A DNA stretch of 64,000 bases from Streptomyces sp. V3I7 (GCF_030817495.1 NZ_JAUSZK010000001.1:6038001-6102000); one strand, 5' to 3'; positions 25,407-34,972 are shown, counted from the stretch's first letter. Made by a program: numbers and translations. Notes: a model not told the origin generated them from the letters alone.

Positions 25407-27187
25407 GAACGGCGCCGGGGGAGGAACTCCTGGACCTTGGCCTTGAAGCCCTGCCGGATCATCGAGGCGCGGTCGGAGTCGCCCTTCAGGACGGACAGCG
25501 CGGCCGCCTCGATCTGGTCCAGGGAGGCGTGCGGCGGGATGGGCGGGACCGCCGGGTCGGTCAGGAAGTCGATGACGACGGGCCGGTCCGACTCCAGCGC
25601 CGTGCGCCAGGCCGCCTCCACGTCCTGCGGCTTCTCCACCCGGATGCCGCCCAGGCCGATCGAGCGGGCGAAGTCGGCGTAGGCCACGTCGGGGATGGAC
25701 TGCGAGGGCAGGAACTGCGGGGCGCCTTCCATCGCGCGCATCTCCCAGGTGACCTGGTTCAGGTCCTGGTTGTTGAGGACGGCGACGACGAACCGGGGGT
25801 CGTCCCAGTCCCGGTAGTACTTGGCGATGGTGATCAGCTCGGCCATGCCGTTCATCTGCATCGCGCCGTCGCCCACGATCGCGACACAGGGCCGGTCCGG
25901 GCGGGCGAACTTGGCGCCGATGAGGTAGGGCACCCCCGGCCCCATCGTGGCGAGCGTGCCGGAGAGCGAGCCGCGCATCGAGCCGCGCATCCGCACATGA
26001 CGGGCGTACCAGTTCGCGGCCGAGCCCGAGTCGGCGGCCAGGATCACGTCGTCGGGCAGCAGCGCGTCCACCGCGTGCACGACGTACTCCGGGTTGACGG
26101 GGTCCGCCTCGACCTCCGCCCGGCGCTCCATGACCTCCCACCAGCGGGCTGTGTCCTTCTCGATCTTCTCCCGCCAGGACCCGTGGTCCTTCTCCCGCAC
26201 CTTCGGCAGCAGCCGGTCGAGCGTCTGCCTGGCGTCGCCGACGAGGTTCACGTTGAACGGATAGCGCAGCCCCACCATGAACGGGTCGATGTCGATCTGC
26301 ACGGCCCGCGCCTGGCCGAACTCCGGCAGGAACTGGGTGTAGGGGAAGCTGGATCCGATGACCAGCAGGGTGTCGCAGTCCCGCATCATCTCGTACGACG
26401 GCCGGGTGCCGAGCAGCCCGATGGCGCCCGTCACGTACGGCAGGTCGTCGGGGAGGGCGTCCTTGCCCAGGAGGGCCTTGGCGACGCCCGCGCCGAGCTT
26501 GTCGGCGAGTTCGCGGACCTCGGCCTGGGCGCCCCGGGCCCCCTGCCCGATGAGGATGGCGACCTTCCTGCCCTCGTTCAGGATCCGGGCCGCCTCGTCG
26601 AGGTCCTGCTCGGCCGGGACGGGCGCGGAGTGCACGGGGCCCAGGCTGGAGGGCACCATCTTGAACGCGTGCTCCGGCGGCGAGTAGTCCAGCTCCTGCA
26701 CGTCCGCCGGGACGATGACCGCGGTGACGGTGCGCTGGGCCTGTGCGGTGCGCATGGCCCGGTCGAGGACGTTCGGGAGCTGCTCGGGGACGGTGACCAT
26801 CTCGCAGTAGGCGCTCGCGACGTCCTTGTACAGGCTCAGCAGGTCGACTTCCTGCTGGTAGGAGCCGCCCATGGCACTGCGGTTGGTCTGGCCGACGATC
26901 GCCACCACGGGGACGTGGTCCAGTTTGGCGTCGTACAGGCCGTTGAGGAGATGGATGGCGCCGGGCCCCGACGTCGCCGCGCACACGCCCGGCCGCCCGG
27001 AGAACTTGGCGTAGCCGACGGCCTCGAACGCGGACATCTCCTCGTGCCGGGACTGGATGAACTCGGGCTTGTTGTCCGCCCGTCCCCAGGCGGCCAGCAG
27101 GCCGTTGATGCCGTCGCCCGGGTAGCCGAAGACATGGGTGACATCCCATTCGCGCAACCGCTGGAGGATGTAGTCGGACACCTTCAT
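25403..27187 (-). CDS. Thiamine diphosphate-dependent enzyme, pyruvate oxidase-like
   Basis: ThDP enzyme of 594 residues related to pyruvate oxidase and acetolactate synthase. The catalytic glutamate is in SRHEEMSAFEAVGYAKF, and the ThDP/metal motif is GDGAMQMNG followed about 30 residues later by LNNQDLN. The central FAD-type domain starts near residue 190. It could release acetyl-phosphate or CO2 from pyruvate, or be a sulfo- or oxo-acid decarboxylase; the sequence does not decide. ATG 27187 has GGGGAG upstream. 19 bp separate it from the upstream oxidase gene. Confidence 0.88.
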   Translation of the reverse strand: MKVSDYILQRLREWDVTHVFGYPGDGINGLLAAWGRADNKPEFIQSRHEEMSAFEAVGYAKFSGRPGVCAATSGPGAIHLLNGLYDAKLDHVPVVAIVGQTNRSAMGGSYQQEVDLLSLYKDVASAYCEMVTVPEQLPNVLDRAMRTAQAQRTVTAVIVPADVQELDYSPPEHAFKMVPSSLGPVHSAPVPAEQDLDEAARILNEGRKVAILIGQGARGAQAEVRELADKLGAGVAKALLGKDALPDDLPYVTGAIGLLGTRPSYEMMRDCDTLLVIGSSFPYTQFLPEFGQARAVQIDIDPFMVGLRYPFNVNLVGDARQTLDRLLPKVREKDHGSWREKIEKDTARWWEVMERRAEVEADPVNPEYVVHAVDALLPDDVILAADSGSAANWYARHVRMRGSMRGSLSGTLATMGPGVPYLIGAKFARPDRPCVAIVGDGAMQMNGMAELITIAKYYRDWDDPRFVVAVLNNQDLNQVTWEMRAMEGAPQFLPSQSIPDVAYADFARSIGLGGIRVEKPQDVEAAWRTALESDRPVVIDFLTDPAVPPIPPHASLDQIEAAALSVLKGDSDRASMIRQGFKAKVQEFLPRRRS

Positions 27188-27206
27188 CTGTGAGTACTCC
27201 CCTTCG

Positions 27207-30200
27207 TCAGATCGTGGTTCGGTCGGCGTCACCGGGCGTGCCGGTGGGTTCGGGGCGGTCGAGGGCGCCGGCCAGGACCTCCGCGAGGTGCAGGGGCCGG
27301 CGGCCGGTGCGGCCCTGCTCGATCTGCGTACGGCAGCTGAACCCGTCCGCGATCACCTGGGCGTCCGGCGGGGTACGGCGGACGGCGGGCAGGACGCCCA
27401 GTTCGCCGACGGCCATCGACAGGTCGTAGTGCTCGCGCTCGAAGCCGAAGTCGCCGGCCAGCCCGCAGCAGCCCTCGTCGAGGACGTCCGCCTCGATGCC
27501 CGCCCGGCGCATGAGTTCGCGGTCGGCGTCGAACTTCATCACCGCGTGCTGGTGGCAGTGCGTCTGCACCGTCGCCCGCCCGCCCACGTGGGGCGGCCGC
27601 CACTCGTCAGGGGTGTCGCCGACGAGGAACTCGGCGAGCGTGCGGCACTGCCGGGCGAGCCGGTGGGTGTCCTGGTCGTCCGGGAGCAGCTCGGCGGCGT
27701 CCGAGCGGAAGACCGCCGTGCACGACGGCTCCAGGCCCACGACGGGCACCCCGGCCTCGAGCCAGGGCCGAAGCTTGTGCAGCGTACGGCGCAACACACG
27801 CTGAGCGACGGCGAGTTGACCGGTGGAGATCCAGGTCAGGCCGCAGCACAGCGGGGTGGCAGGCACGGCGACACGGAATCCGGCGTCCTCCAGCAGCCGT
27901 ACCGCAGAACGGGCCACCGAGGGACGGAAGTAGTTGGTGAACGTGTCGGGCCACAGCAGGACCGTACGGTCGTCGACCGGGTCCGGATCGGGCCCGGCGC
28001 GCCCCCGCCACTCCTGTACGAAGGACCGCCGCGCGAACTCCGGCGCCTGACGCTGACCGGCGACCCCGGCCAGCCGCTTGCCCAGGGGGGCGAGGACCGG
28101 TGCGCGCAGGGCCGCGTTCACCAGCCCCGGGGCGAGCCGCGAGGCGCGGGCCCACAGCGGCAGCCAGCCCAGGGAGTAGTGCGCGGCAGGGCGCAGCCGG
28201 CCGGCGTAGTGGTGGGACAGGAACTCGGCCTTGTAGGTGGCCATGTCCACCCCGGCCGGGCAGTCGGACTTGCAGCCCTTGCAGGCCAGGCACAGATCGA
28301 GGGCGTCCCGCACCTCGGTGGAGCGCCAGCCGCCCGTCACGGGGGAGTCCGGGTGGCCGCCGAGCATCTCGAACAACAGCCTCGCCCGCCCCCGCGTCGA
28401 ATGCTCCTCCTCGTTCGTGGCCCGGTACGAGGGGCACATCACGCCGCCCGTGTGCGCACGGCAGTTGCCGACACCGACACAGCGCATCACCGCGTCGGTG
28501 AAGGAGCCGCCGTCGTCCGGGAAGCCGAACCGCGTGTCGCTGCCCTGAGGGCGCCAGGCCGGGCCGAGCCGCAGGTCGTCGTCGGTGCGGTGCGGGGCGA
28601 CGACCTTGCCGGGGTTCATCCGGTCGTGCGGATCGAACAGCGCCTTGACCTCGCCGAAGGCGGTGACCAGACGCTCACCGAACATCCGCGGCAGCAGCTC
28701 GCCGCGCGCCTGCCCGTCACCGTGCTCGCCCGACAGCGAACCACCGTAGGAGACCACGAGATCGGCGGCGCGGAAGAGGAACTCCCGGAAGTCCGCGACC
28801 CCTTCGGCGCTCTTCAGGTCGAACGGGATCCGCGTGTGCACGCACCCCTGGCCGAAGTGGCCGTACAGCGAGGGCCGGTCGTAGCCGAACTCGGTGAACA
28901 GCCCCCGCAGATCACGCAGATACGCGCCCAGCCGCTCCGGCGGGACGGCCGAGTCCTCCCAGCCTTCCCACGTCTCGCGCTCGTCCGGCGGCCGCGCCGT
29001 CACGCCGAGACCCGCCTCGCGCGCCCGCAGCAGCAGATGCTCGCGCTCGGGATCGTCGGAGAACGCGACCGTCGGATCCTGCTCGCTGCGCCCCAACGCC
29101 CGCAGCAGAGCGTGCCCTTGAGCCTCGACGTCCTGGTCGCTGTCGCCGGTGAACTGGACCAGCAGCCAGCTCTCCCCCTCGGGGAAGCGCTCGAGTGAGT
29201 CGAGATGGGCGTGCTCCTCGCGCATCAGCTGCGCCATCCGCCCGTCGAGCGCCTCCAGTTGGGCCGGCGCGCTGTGCGCCAGCAGCCGGGGCACGTCGTC
29301 GGCGGCCGCGCAGATGTCGTCGTACCCGATGACGACGATGGCCTCGGCCTCCGGCACCGGGACGAGCTCGAGTTCCGCGCGCAGGACGGTGACCAGGGTG
29401 CCCTCGCTGCCCACGAGCGCGCGGGCGAGGTCGAAGCCGTTCTCCGGGAGCAGCGAGTCCAGGTTGTAGCCGGAGACCCGGCGGGGAAGCTCGGGGAAGC
29501 CGACGCGGATGTCCCCGAGATACCGGTCGACGAGCCCGCGCAGCCCCGCGTACAGCTCCGCACGCGGCCCGCCGCCGCGCACGATCGCGTCGAAGGTCTC
29601 CTGGTCGGTGGGGCCGACCCAGCAGCGGGTCCCGTCGTAGGTCAGGATCTCCAGCCGCCGGACGTTGTCGACCGTCTTGCCGTACGCCTGCGCGGTGCCC
29701 CCGCACGAGTTGTTGCCGATCATGCCGCCGAGCGTGCAGTGGCTGTGCGTGGCCGGCTTGGGGCCGAACATCAGCCCGTAGGGGGCGAGGCACCGGTTGA
29801 GCTCGTCCAGCACGATGCCGGGCTCCACGACGCACCGGGCCCGCGCCGGCTCCACCGACACCAGGTCGTGGCAGTACTTCGTCCAGTCGATGACGACCGC
29901 GGTGTTGGTGCACTGCCCGCCGAGGCTGGTGCCGCCGCCGCGCGACAGCACCGGGGCGCCGAACCGCGCGCACACCTCGACCGCCGCGACGCCCGCGTCG
30001 ATGTCATGCGGCACGACGACGCCGATCGGGACCTGCCGGTAGTTCGACGCGTCCGTCGCGTACGCCCCGCGGCTCCCGGCGTCGAAACGCACCTCCCCGT
30101 CCACCTCGCGGCGCAGTGCGGCCTCCAGGGCCGCAACGTCGGGGTCCGGAGGGGCGGCCCCCCTCGGCGCGGCTGCCCGCTCGCCCCGTGCCGACGCCCG

Positions 30201-30215
30201 GTGATCGGTGACCAT
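27207..30215 (-). CDS. FAD-linked oxidase fused to Fe-S/CCG domain (D-2-hydroxyacid dehydrogenase type)
   Basis: A 1002-residue fusion. The N-terminal half is an FAD_binding_4 domain (SRGGGTSLGGQC) and an FAD-oxidase C domain (GSLSGEHGDGQARG, the substrate and metal region). The C-terminal half has ferredoxin-like 4Fe-4S clusters (GNCRAHTGGVMCPSYR and CLACKGCKSDCP) and two CCG-type domains (ATPLCCGLTW and DEGCCGLAGDFG). This is the layout of D-2-hydroxyglutarate or D-lactate dehydrogenases of the YdiJ type. ATG 30215 has GGGAGG 4-5 nt upstream. First of a likely four-gene run. Confidence 0.92.
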   Translation of the reverse strand: MVTDHRASARGERAAAPRGAAPPDPDVAALEAALRREVDGEVRFDAGSRGAYATDASNYRQVPIGVVVPHDIDAGVAAVEVCARFGAPVLSRGGGTSLGGQCTNTAVVIDWTKYCHDLVSVEPARARCVVEPGIVLDELNRCLAPYGLMFGPKPATHSHCTLGGMIGNNSCGGTAQAYGKTVDNVRRLEILTYDGTRCWVGPTDQETFDAIVRGGGPRAELYAGLRGLVDRYLGDIRVGFPELPRRVSGYNLDSLLPENGFDLARALVGSEGTLVTVLRAELELVPVPEAEAIVVIGYDDICAAADDVPRLLAHSAPAQLEALDGRMAQLMREEHAHLDSLERFPEGESWLLVQFTGDSDQDVEAQGHALLRALGRSEQDPTVAFSDDPEREHLLLRAREAGLGVTARPPDERETWEGWEDSAVPPERLGAYLRDLRGLFTEFGYDRPSLYGHFGQGCVHTRIPFDLKSAEGVADFREFLFRAADLVVSYGGSLSGEHGDGQARGELLPRMFGERLVTAFGEVKALFDPHDRMNPGKVVAPHRTDDDLRLGPAWRPQGSDTRFGFPDDGGSFTDAVMRCVGVGNCRAHTGGVMCPSYRATNEEEHSTRGRARLLFEMLGGHPDSPVTGGWRSTEVRDALDLCLACKGCKSDCPAGVDMATYKAEFLSHHYAGRLRPAAHYSLGWLPLWARASRLAPGLVNAALRAPVLAPLGKRLAGVAGQRQAPEFARRSFVQEWRGRAGPDPDPVDDRTVLLWPDTFTNYFRPSVARSAVRLLEDAGFRVAVPATPLCCGLTWISTGQLAVAQRVLRRTLHKLRPWLEAGVPVVGLEPSCTAVFRSDAAELLPDDQDTHRLARQCRTLAEFLVGDTPDEWRPPHVGGRATVQTHCHQHAVMKFDADRELMRRAGIEADVLDEGCCGLAGDFGFEREHYDLSMAVGELGVLPAVRRTPPDAQVIADGFSCRTQIEQGRTGRRPLHLAEVLAGALDRPEPTGTPGDADRTTI

Positions 30216-30255
30216 GCGACCTCCCGTCGCGTACGCGTCCGATTCCGCCGGGCGA

Positions 30256-30280
30256 GTACCCGGACCGCGTCCGCACACGC
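30256..30280 (-). promoter_or_regulatory. Sigma-B-like promoter for the FAD-oxidase operon
   Basis: Minus strand: GCGT, 15-bp spacer, GGGTAC, 41 bp before the oxidase start. Confidence 0.5.
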
Positions 30281-30366
30281 ACGTCGTCGCGCCGCGAGGG
30301 GTGACTCGGGACCCGTGCGGCCGCAGTGTCGCTTCCGGCAAAACGTGATGGTCATGGGCAATCCGT

Positions 30367-30392
30367 GTTTTCCGGAGCTCACGGGCGGGCAA
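30367..30392 (+). promoter_or_regulatory. Possible sigma-B-like promoter before the first sigma factor
   Basis: GTTT, 16-bp spacer, GGGCAA, 136 bp before the sigma factor start. The -10 has C instead of T at position 4, so this is a weak match. The rest of the gene-free stretch 30216-30527 shows no other clear element. Confidence 0.35.
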
Positions 30393-30527
30393 TCGCGGGG
30401 TGCCCTGCCGAGTCGCCGACGCCGCTGTGCCGCCCAGGCAGGGGCTTGCCCGCCGCAGTCATGGGAGGAGCCGCCGGAGAGCCGCTCTTCGCCGGTGACG
30501 GTGAGTGTCGATCGACGGGAACAGGTG

Positions 30528-31316
30528 ATGAGCGTGACCCGTGTACAGCATGCGCATGACGACGCACCCGACACGATGGAGGACTTCCGCCGTCTCGAGA
30601 GCCTTCCGCCGGGACCGGAGCGGGACGCGCTGCGCGAGGACGTCGTACGGGCCTGGCTGCCCATGGCCCACCGGATCGCCGCACGCTTCCGTGGCCGCGG
30701 TGAGCCGCTCGAGGATCTGCGGCAGGTCGCCGCGCTCGCCCTGGTCAAGGCGGTGGACGGATTCGAACCGGGGCGCGGCGGCGCGTTCGAGAGCTACGCC
30801 GTGCCGACGATCACCGGCGAGGTGCGCCGGTACTTCAGGGACCACACCTCCGTGCTGCGCGTACCGCGCCGCACCCAGGAACTGCGCCGCCAGGTCTGCC
30901 GGGTCTGCCAGGAGATCTCCCCGTCGGGCGGCGACGTCTCGCCGGCCGAGATCGCCGCGCGGACCGACCTGGAGGCGGACCAGGTGCGCGAGGGGCTGCT
31001 GGCCCGGAACGCGTACTCCGTGCTGTCCCTGGACGTCGAGCTGATGCCCGGCGAGGCCCGCGGCGGCATGACGCTCGCGGAGACGCTCGGGGCCCCCGAC
31101 CCGGGGCTCGACCAAGTGGTGGACCGCGAGTCGGTGCGCCCCTTGCTCGGGGCGCTCCCCGAGCGGGACCGGCGGATCCTGTACCTGCGGTTCTTCCGGG
31201 GCATGACACAGCGCCGCATCGCCGAGGAGTACGGCATGTCGCAGATGAACGTCTCCCGCGTCCTGAGCCGCATCTGCGCGCAGCTGCGCGACCAGGCCCT
31301 GGCCGGCGCCGCGTAA
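30528..31316 (+). CDS. SigB/SigF/SigG-family RNA polymerase sigma factor
   Basis: Stress-type group 3 sigma factor, 262 residues. Region 2 reads DLRQVAALALVKAVDGFEPG, then FESYAVPTITGEVRRYFRDH, diagnostic for the SigB/F/G family. Region 3 follows, and region 4 has a clear helix-turn-helix (TQRRIAEEYGMSQMNVSRVL). The start is uncertain: ATG 30528 has AGGTG very close, and the frame is open far upstream. No kinase is adjacent, so its anti-sigma may be one of the RsbW-like proteins 4-6 kb away. Confidence 0.9.
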   Translation: MSVTRVQHAHDDAPDTMEDFRRLESLPPGPERDALREDVVRAWLPMAHRIAARFRGRGEPLEDLRQVAALALVKAVDGFEPGRGGAFESYAVPTITGEVRRYFRDHTSVLRVPRRTQELRRQVCRVCQEISPSGGDVSPAEIAARTDLEADQVREGLLARNAYSVLSLDVELMPGEARGGMTLAETLGAPDPGLDQVVDRESVRPLLGALPERDRRILYLRFFRGMTQRRIAEEYGMSQMNVSRVLSRICAQLRDQALAGAA

Positions 31317-31398
31317 CCGCGCTCACGGGGGTGAGAGGCGGTACGCGGCTGGGCACTCGGTCGGATCTGGCGGGTCATTCGTGCGGAAGGAGGCGGCC

Positions 31399-31890
31399 AT
31401 GGCCGTCCGGCATCAACTGGTCGAGCGCGAACCGGCCGCGGTGTGGAACGTCCTGCGGGACCCCTCCCACTACGCGGACTGGGTCGTGGGAACGTCCGAG
31501 ACGGTTCCCCGTGCGGGGCGGTGGCCCGAGGTCGGCTCGTCACTGACCTACATGATCAAGCTCGGCCCCAAAAGTGTCGAGGGCTTCACGGTCGTACGCC
31601 GCTTCGAGCACCCGCGCTTCCTCGAACTGGAAGCGCACACCGGCATCGGCACGGCCCGCATCGCGTTCGACATCCGGTCCTGGGGCGAGGAGACGCTTCT
31701 CATCGTGGACGAGCATCCGCTGCGCGGACCCGGCGGCCTCCTGCACAACGCGGTGCTGGAGACCTTGATCCAGTTCCGTCACCGGGACATGCTCGGCCGC
31801 CTCGCGCGGCTGGTGGAGCGCCTGAACCCGCCGAAGGGACACGTGGCCGCCCCGCCGTCCGCCGTCACCGAGGAGGCGAGCCGTGAGTGA
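31399..31890 (+). CDS. SRPBCC (START/Bet v1-like) family protein
   Basis: Ligand-binding helix-grip protein of 163 residues. The start MAVRHQLVEREPAAVWNVLRDPSHYADWV is a typical polyketide-cyclase/dehydrase-type SRPBCC N-terminus, followed by alternating strands and a C-terminal helix. A GGAAGGAGG site precedes ATG 31399. Its stop overlaps the next gene's GTG by 8 nt, so it is co-translated with a phytoene-dehydrogenase-like flavoprotein and may bind that enzyme's lipid substrate. Confidence 0.85.
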   Translation: MAVRHQLVEREPAAVWNVLRDPSHYADWVVGTSETVPRAGRWPEVGSSLTYMIKLGPKSVEGFTVVRRFEHPRFLELEAHTGIGTARIAFDIRSWGEETLLIVDEHPLRGPGGLLHNAVLETLIQFRHRDMLGRLARLVERLNPPKGHVAAPPSAVTEEASRE

Positions 31891-33484
31891 CGCCGTGGTG
31901 ATCGGCGCCGGGCCGAACGGCCTGGTGGCCGCCAACATCCTCGCCGACCACGGATGGAGCGTGGAGGTCCTCGAAGCCCAGGACACCCCGGGCGGGGCCG
32001 TCCGCAGCGACCGCGGGGTCCATCCCGACTACGTCAACGACCACTGCAGCTCCTTCTACCCGCTGGCCGCGGCCTCCCCGGTCATCGACGCCCTGGAGCT
32101 CGAACGCGAGGGGCTGCGCTGGTCCCACGCACCGCGCGTGCTGGCCCACCCACTGCCAGACGGACGCTGCGCCCTCCTCGACCGGGACCGCGAGGCCACC
32201 GCGGACGGACTGGACGGCTTCGCCGACGGGGACGGCCGCTCGTGGCGCGAGCAGTGCCGGACCTGGGACCGGGCCGGACCGGGCCTGATCGCCGCGCTCT
32301 TCTCCCCCATGCCGCCCCTGAAGGGCCTGGCGTCCCTGGGGCTGAAGCTCCGCGCCGGGGGCGCGCTGCGGCTGGCGCGCCGCATGCTGCTGCCCGTACG
32401 CCGGCTCGGCGAGGAGGAGTTCGACGGCGAGGGCGGCCGGCTGCTGCTCGCGGGCAACGCCCTGCACGCCGACCTCGGCCCGGAGGCCGCCGGGAGCGGA
32501 GGCTTCGGCTGGCTGCTGACGATGCTCGGCCAGACGTACGGCTTCCCCGTCCCCGTCGGCGGCGCGGGCGCCCTCACCGACGCGCTCGTACGCCGGCTTG
32601 AGCGCCGGGGCGGCCACGTCCGCTGCGGTGAGCGCGTGACCGAGGTGGTCGTCTCCGGCGGCCGGGCCGTCGGGGTGCGCACCGCCGACGGCGACGCGGT
32701 CCCGGCCCGGCGGGCGGTCCTCGCGGACGTGTCAGCGCCCGACCTGTACGGCCGGCTGGTCGACGGGGACGAGCTGCCGGAGCGCGTGCACCAGGACCTG
32801 CGGCGCTTCCAGTGGGACTTCGCCACCTTCAAGGTCGACTGGGCCCTCGACGGACCGGTGCCCTGGACCGCCGGGGAGGCGGGGGAGGCGGGCACCGTCC
32901 ACCTCGCCGACGACGTGGACGACCTCACCCGGTTCGCCGCGCAGATCGCCATGAACCTCGTCCCGGACCGGCCCTTCCTGCTGCTGGGCCAGATGACCAC
33001 AGCCGATCCCTCGCGGTCGCCGGCCGGCACCGAGTCCGCCTGGGCCTACACCCACCTGCCCCGCGAAGTGCGGGGCGACGCCGCCGACGAGGGCCTCACC
33101 GGGACCTGGGACGAGTCCGAGCGGGAGATCATGGCGGACCGCATCGAGCGGCGGGTCGAGCAGTACGCCCCGGGCTTCCGCGACCGCATCGTGGGCCGGC
33201 GCATCCTCGCCCCGGACACCCTGCAGGCCGCGGACGCCAACCTGGACACCGGTGCCATCAACGGCGGCACCACCAACCTGCACCAGCAGGCGGTCTTCCG
33301 CCCCGTCCCCGGCACCGGCCGGCCCGAGACCCCGGTCCACGGCCTGTACCTCGCGTCCGCCTCCGCGCATCCCGGCGGTGGTGTGCACGGTGCGCCCGGG
33401 GCCAACGCCGCTCGCGCGGCGCTTCGCGCGGGCCACCCGTTCACGCGCCTGATCGCGGGTGCCCACCGCTCGCTCGCGCGGTGA
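31883..33484 (+). CDS. Phytoene dehydrogenase-like FAD oxidoreductase
   Basis: Flavin amine oxidase/CrtI-related protein of 533 residues. The FAD motif is VVIGAGPNGLVAANILADHG at the extreme N-terminus, and the C-terminal flavin-binding end is HGLYLASASAHPGGGVHG. Central motifs (PVGGAGALTDALVRRLERRG) match the NAD(P)/FAD-dependent CrtI-like subgroup. The GTG start is set by GGAGG upstream and the overlap with the SRPBCC gene. No carotenoid genes are nearby. The 3' end overlaps the convergent CDF gene by 44 bp. Confidence 0.88.
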   Translation: MSDAVVIGAGPNGLVAANILADHGWSVEVLEAQDTPGGAVRSDRGVHPDYVNDHCSSFYPLAAASPVIDALELEREGLRWSHAPRVLAHPLPDGRCALLDRDREATADGLDGFADGDGRSWREQCRTWDRAGPGLIAALFSPMPPLKGLASLGLKLRAGGALRLARRMLLPVRRLGEEEFDGEGGRLLLAGNALHADLGPEAAGSGGFGWLLTMLGQTYGFPVPVGGAGALTDALVRRLERRGGHVRCGERVTEVVVSGGRAVGVRTADGDAVPARRAVLADVSAPDLYGRLVDGDELPERVHQDLRRFQWDFATFKVDWALDGPVPWTAGEAGEAGTVHLADDVDDLTRFAAQIAMNLVPDRPFLLLGQMTTADPSRSPAGTESAWAYTHLPREVRGDAADEGLTGTWDESEREIMADRIERRVEQYAPGFRDRIVGRRILAPDTLQAADANLDTGAINGGTTNLHQQAVFRPVPGTGRPETPVHGLYLASASAHPGGGVHGAPGANAARAALRAGHPFTRLIAGAHRSLAR

Positions 33485-34469
33485 CGGCCGGCGAGGGGGC
33501 GTCCTCCTCGCGGCCCGGCGCCTCGGTGATGTCCAGGAAGACGTGGTCGGCCTGCGGCCACTCGGCGGCGATCCGCCGCTTGATGCGGACGCAGACCAGC
33601 TCGACCACCTCGCTGTCGAGTCCCGGAGTCAGGTCCACGCGGGCGGCCACCAGCAGCGAGTCCAGCCCCAGCCGCATCGTCAGCAGCGCCGCGACCTTGT
33701 CGATCTCGGGCTGGGAGGCGAGGAAGTCACCGATGCGGTCCCGCAGCCGGGTGTCCACGGCCTCGCCGATCAGCCGGTTCCGCGCCTCCCGGGCGAGCCG
33801 GTAGGCCACGCACACCAGCAGCAGACCGATGCCCATGGAGGCGCCGGCCTCCCAGGCCGCCTGCCCGGTCAGCAGGTGCAGCCCGACCCCCGCCGCCGCG
33901 AGGAGCACGCCCGCCACGGCGGTGGCGTCCTCGGCGATCACCGTCCGCAGCGCCGGGTCGCCGCCCGTGCCGTCCTCCTGCCCGCGCGCCTGGTACAGGG
34001 CGCGGACCAGCGAGGCGCCCTCGGCCACCAGCGCGATCCCGAGCACCGCGAGCCCTGCTACGTACCCCGTCATCGACTCGTGCTGGTCGGTGCGCAGGGC
34101 CTGGACGCCCTGGTAGACCGAGAAGCAGCCGCCCATCACGAAGATCCCCACCGCGGCCAGCAGCGCCCAGAAGTAGCGCTCCTTGCCGTAGCCGAACGGG
34201 TGCAGATCGTCCGGGGGCCGCTTGCTGCGGCGCACCGCGACGAGCAGGAACACCTCGTTCAGGCTGTCCGCGACGGAATGCGCGGCCTCCGAGAGCAGCG
34301 CGGGGGACCCGGCGACGAGTCCGGCGACCGCCTTGGCCGCGGCGATCAGCAGATTGGCGCCCAGTGCGACCAGGACGGTCACCCGGGTCCGTACGTCCCG
34401 GCCCCGGGAGTCCTGCCCATCCTCCTGCCCCTGCCTCCGGTCTTTCCGCTCGGCGCCGTGCGTCGTCAC
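33441..34469 (-). CDS. Cation diffusion facilitator (CDF) metal transporter
   Basis: Membrane metal-ion efflux protein, 342 residues, about six transmembrane segments. The first metal site fits SEAAHSVADSLNEVFLL (helix II HxxxD) and the family motif DDLHPFGYGKERYFW is present. The second site HxxxD equivalent in helix V is EDATAV, where Glu replaces His. The C-terminal soluble domain starts near residue 225. GTG 34469 has GGAGGG 8 nt upstream. Metal specificity is not evident. Its 3' end overlaps the flavoprotein gene on the other strand. Confidence 0.9.
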   Translation of the reverse strand: MTTHGAERKDRRQGQEDGQDSRGRDVRTRVTVLVALGANLLIAAAKAVAGLVAGSPALLSEAAHSVADSLNEVFLLVAVRRSKRPPDDLHPFGYGKERYFWALLAAVGIFVMGGCFSVYQGVQALRTDQHESMTGYVAGLAVLGIALVAEGASLVRALYQARGQEDGTGGDPALRTVIAEDATAVAGVLLAAAGVGLHLLTGQAAWEAGASMGIGLLLVCVAYRLAREARNRLIGEAVDTRLRDRIGDFLASQPEIDKVAALLTMRLGLDSLLVAARVDLTPGLDSEVVELVCVRIKRRIAAEWPQADHVFLDITEAPGREEDAPSPAVTARASGGHPRSGA

Positions 34470-34497
34470 GATCGCGGCCCTCCAGCCTTCGGTCCGT

Positions 34498-34962
34498 CTA
34501 CGCCCTCTGCGAGGTCCCGGCGGCCGCGCCGGGCCCGGGGACGATGTCCACCTCGAACCAGACCGTCTTCCCCTCGTGCCCGCCGGGTACGCAGCCCCAG
34601 CGCGCCGCTAGCCGCTGGACGAGGTACAGCCCGTGCCCCGAGGAGCGGGTGACGCGATGGCGGGCGGGTGGCCGGGGCGCCGCGGGGCTGGTGTCGCTCA
34701 CCTCCACCCACAGGGCCCGTTCGGTCCCGGTGAGCCGCAGCCCGGACGGAACGCCGCCGTGCGTGCAGGCATTGGTGACCACCTCGGACACCAGCAGGAC
34801 CGCGTCGTCGGCGGCTTTCCGTCCGGGCTCGCCTGCGGGCCCGAACCACTCGCGCAGCGCCTTCCGCGTCAGGGTGCGGCACAGCGCGATCACGCCATGT
34901 CCCCCGGGCAGTTCGTAGCGCACCGAGCGGTCACGGGTCGGCGGCTCCTCGGGCATGGCCAT
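34498..34962 (-). CDS. RsbW-like ATP-binding protein (HATPase_c), putative anti-sigma kinase
   Basis: Single-domain GHKL ATPase of 154 residues. N-box: LLVSEVVTNACTHGG; G1: LWVEVSDTSP; G2: GHGLYLVQRLAARWG. Proteins of this type bind sigma-B-family factors or phosphorylate STAS antagonists. It is divergent from the sigma factor at 35093, the usual association. Start 34962 is chosen; 34956 is also possible. A GTTT-N15-CGGTAA promoter ends only 11 bp before it, implying a very short leader. Confidence 0.85.
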   Translation of the reverse strand: MAMPEEPPTRDRSVRYELPGGHGVIALCRTLTRKALREWFGPAGEPGRKAADDAVLLVSEVVTNACTHGGVPSGLRLTGTERALWVEVSDTSPAAPRPPARHRVTRSSGHGLYLVQRLAARWGCVPGGHEGKTVWFEVDIVPGPGAAAGTSQRA

Positions 34963-34972
34963 GCGCACCGGT

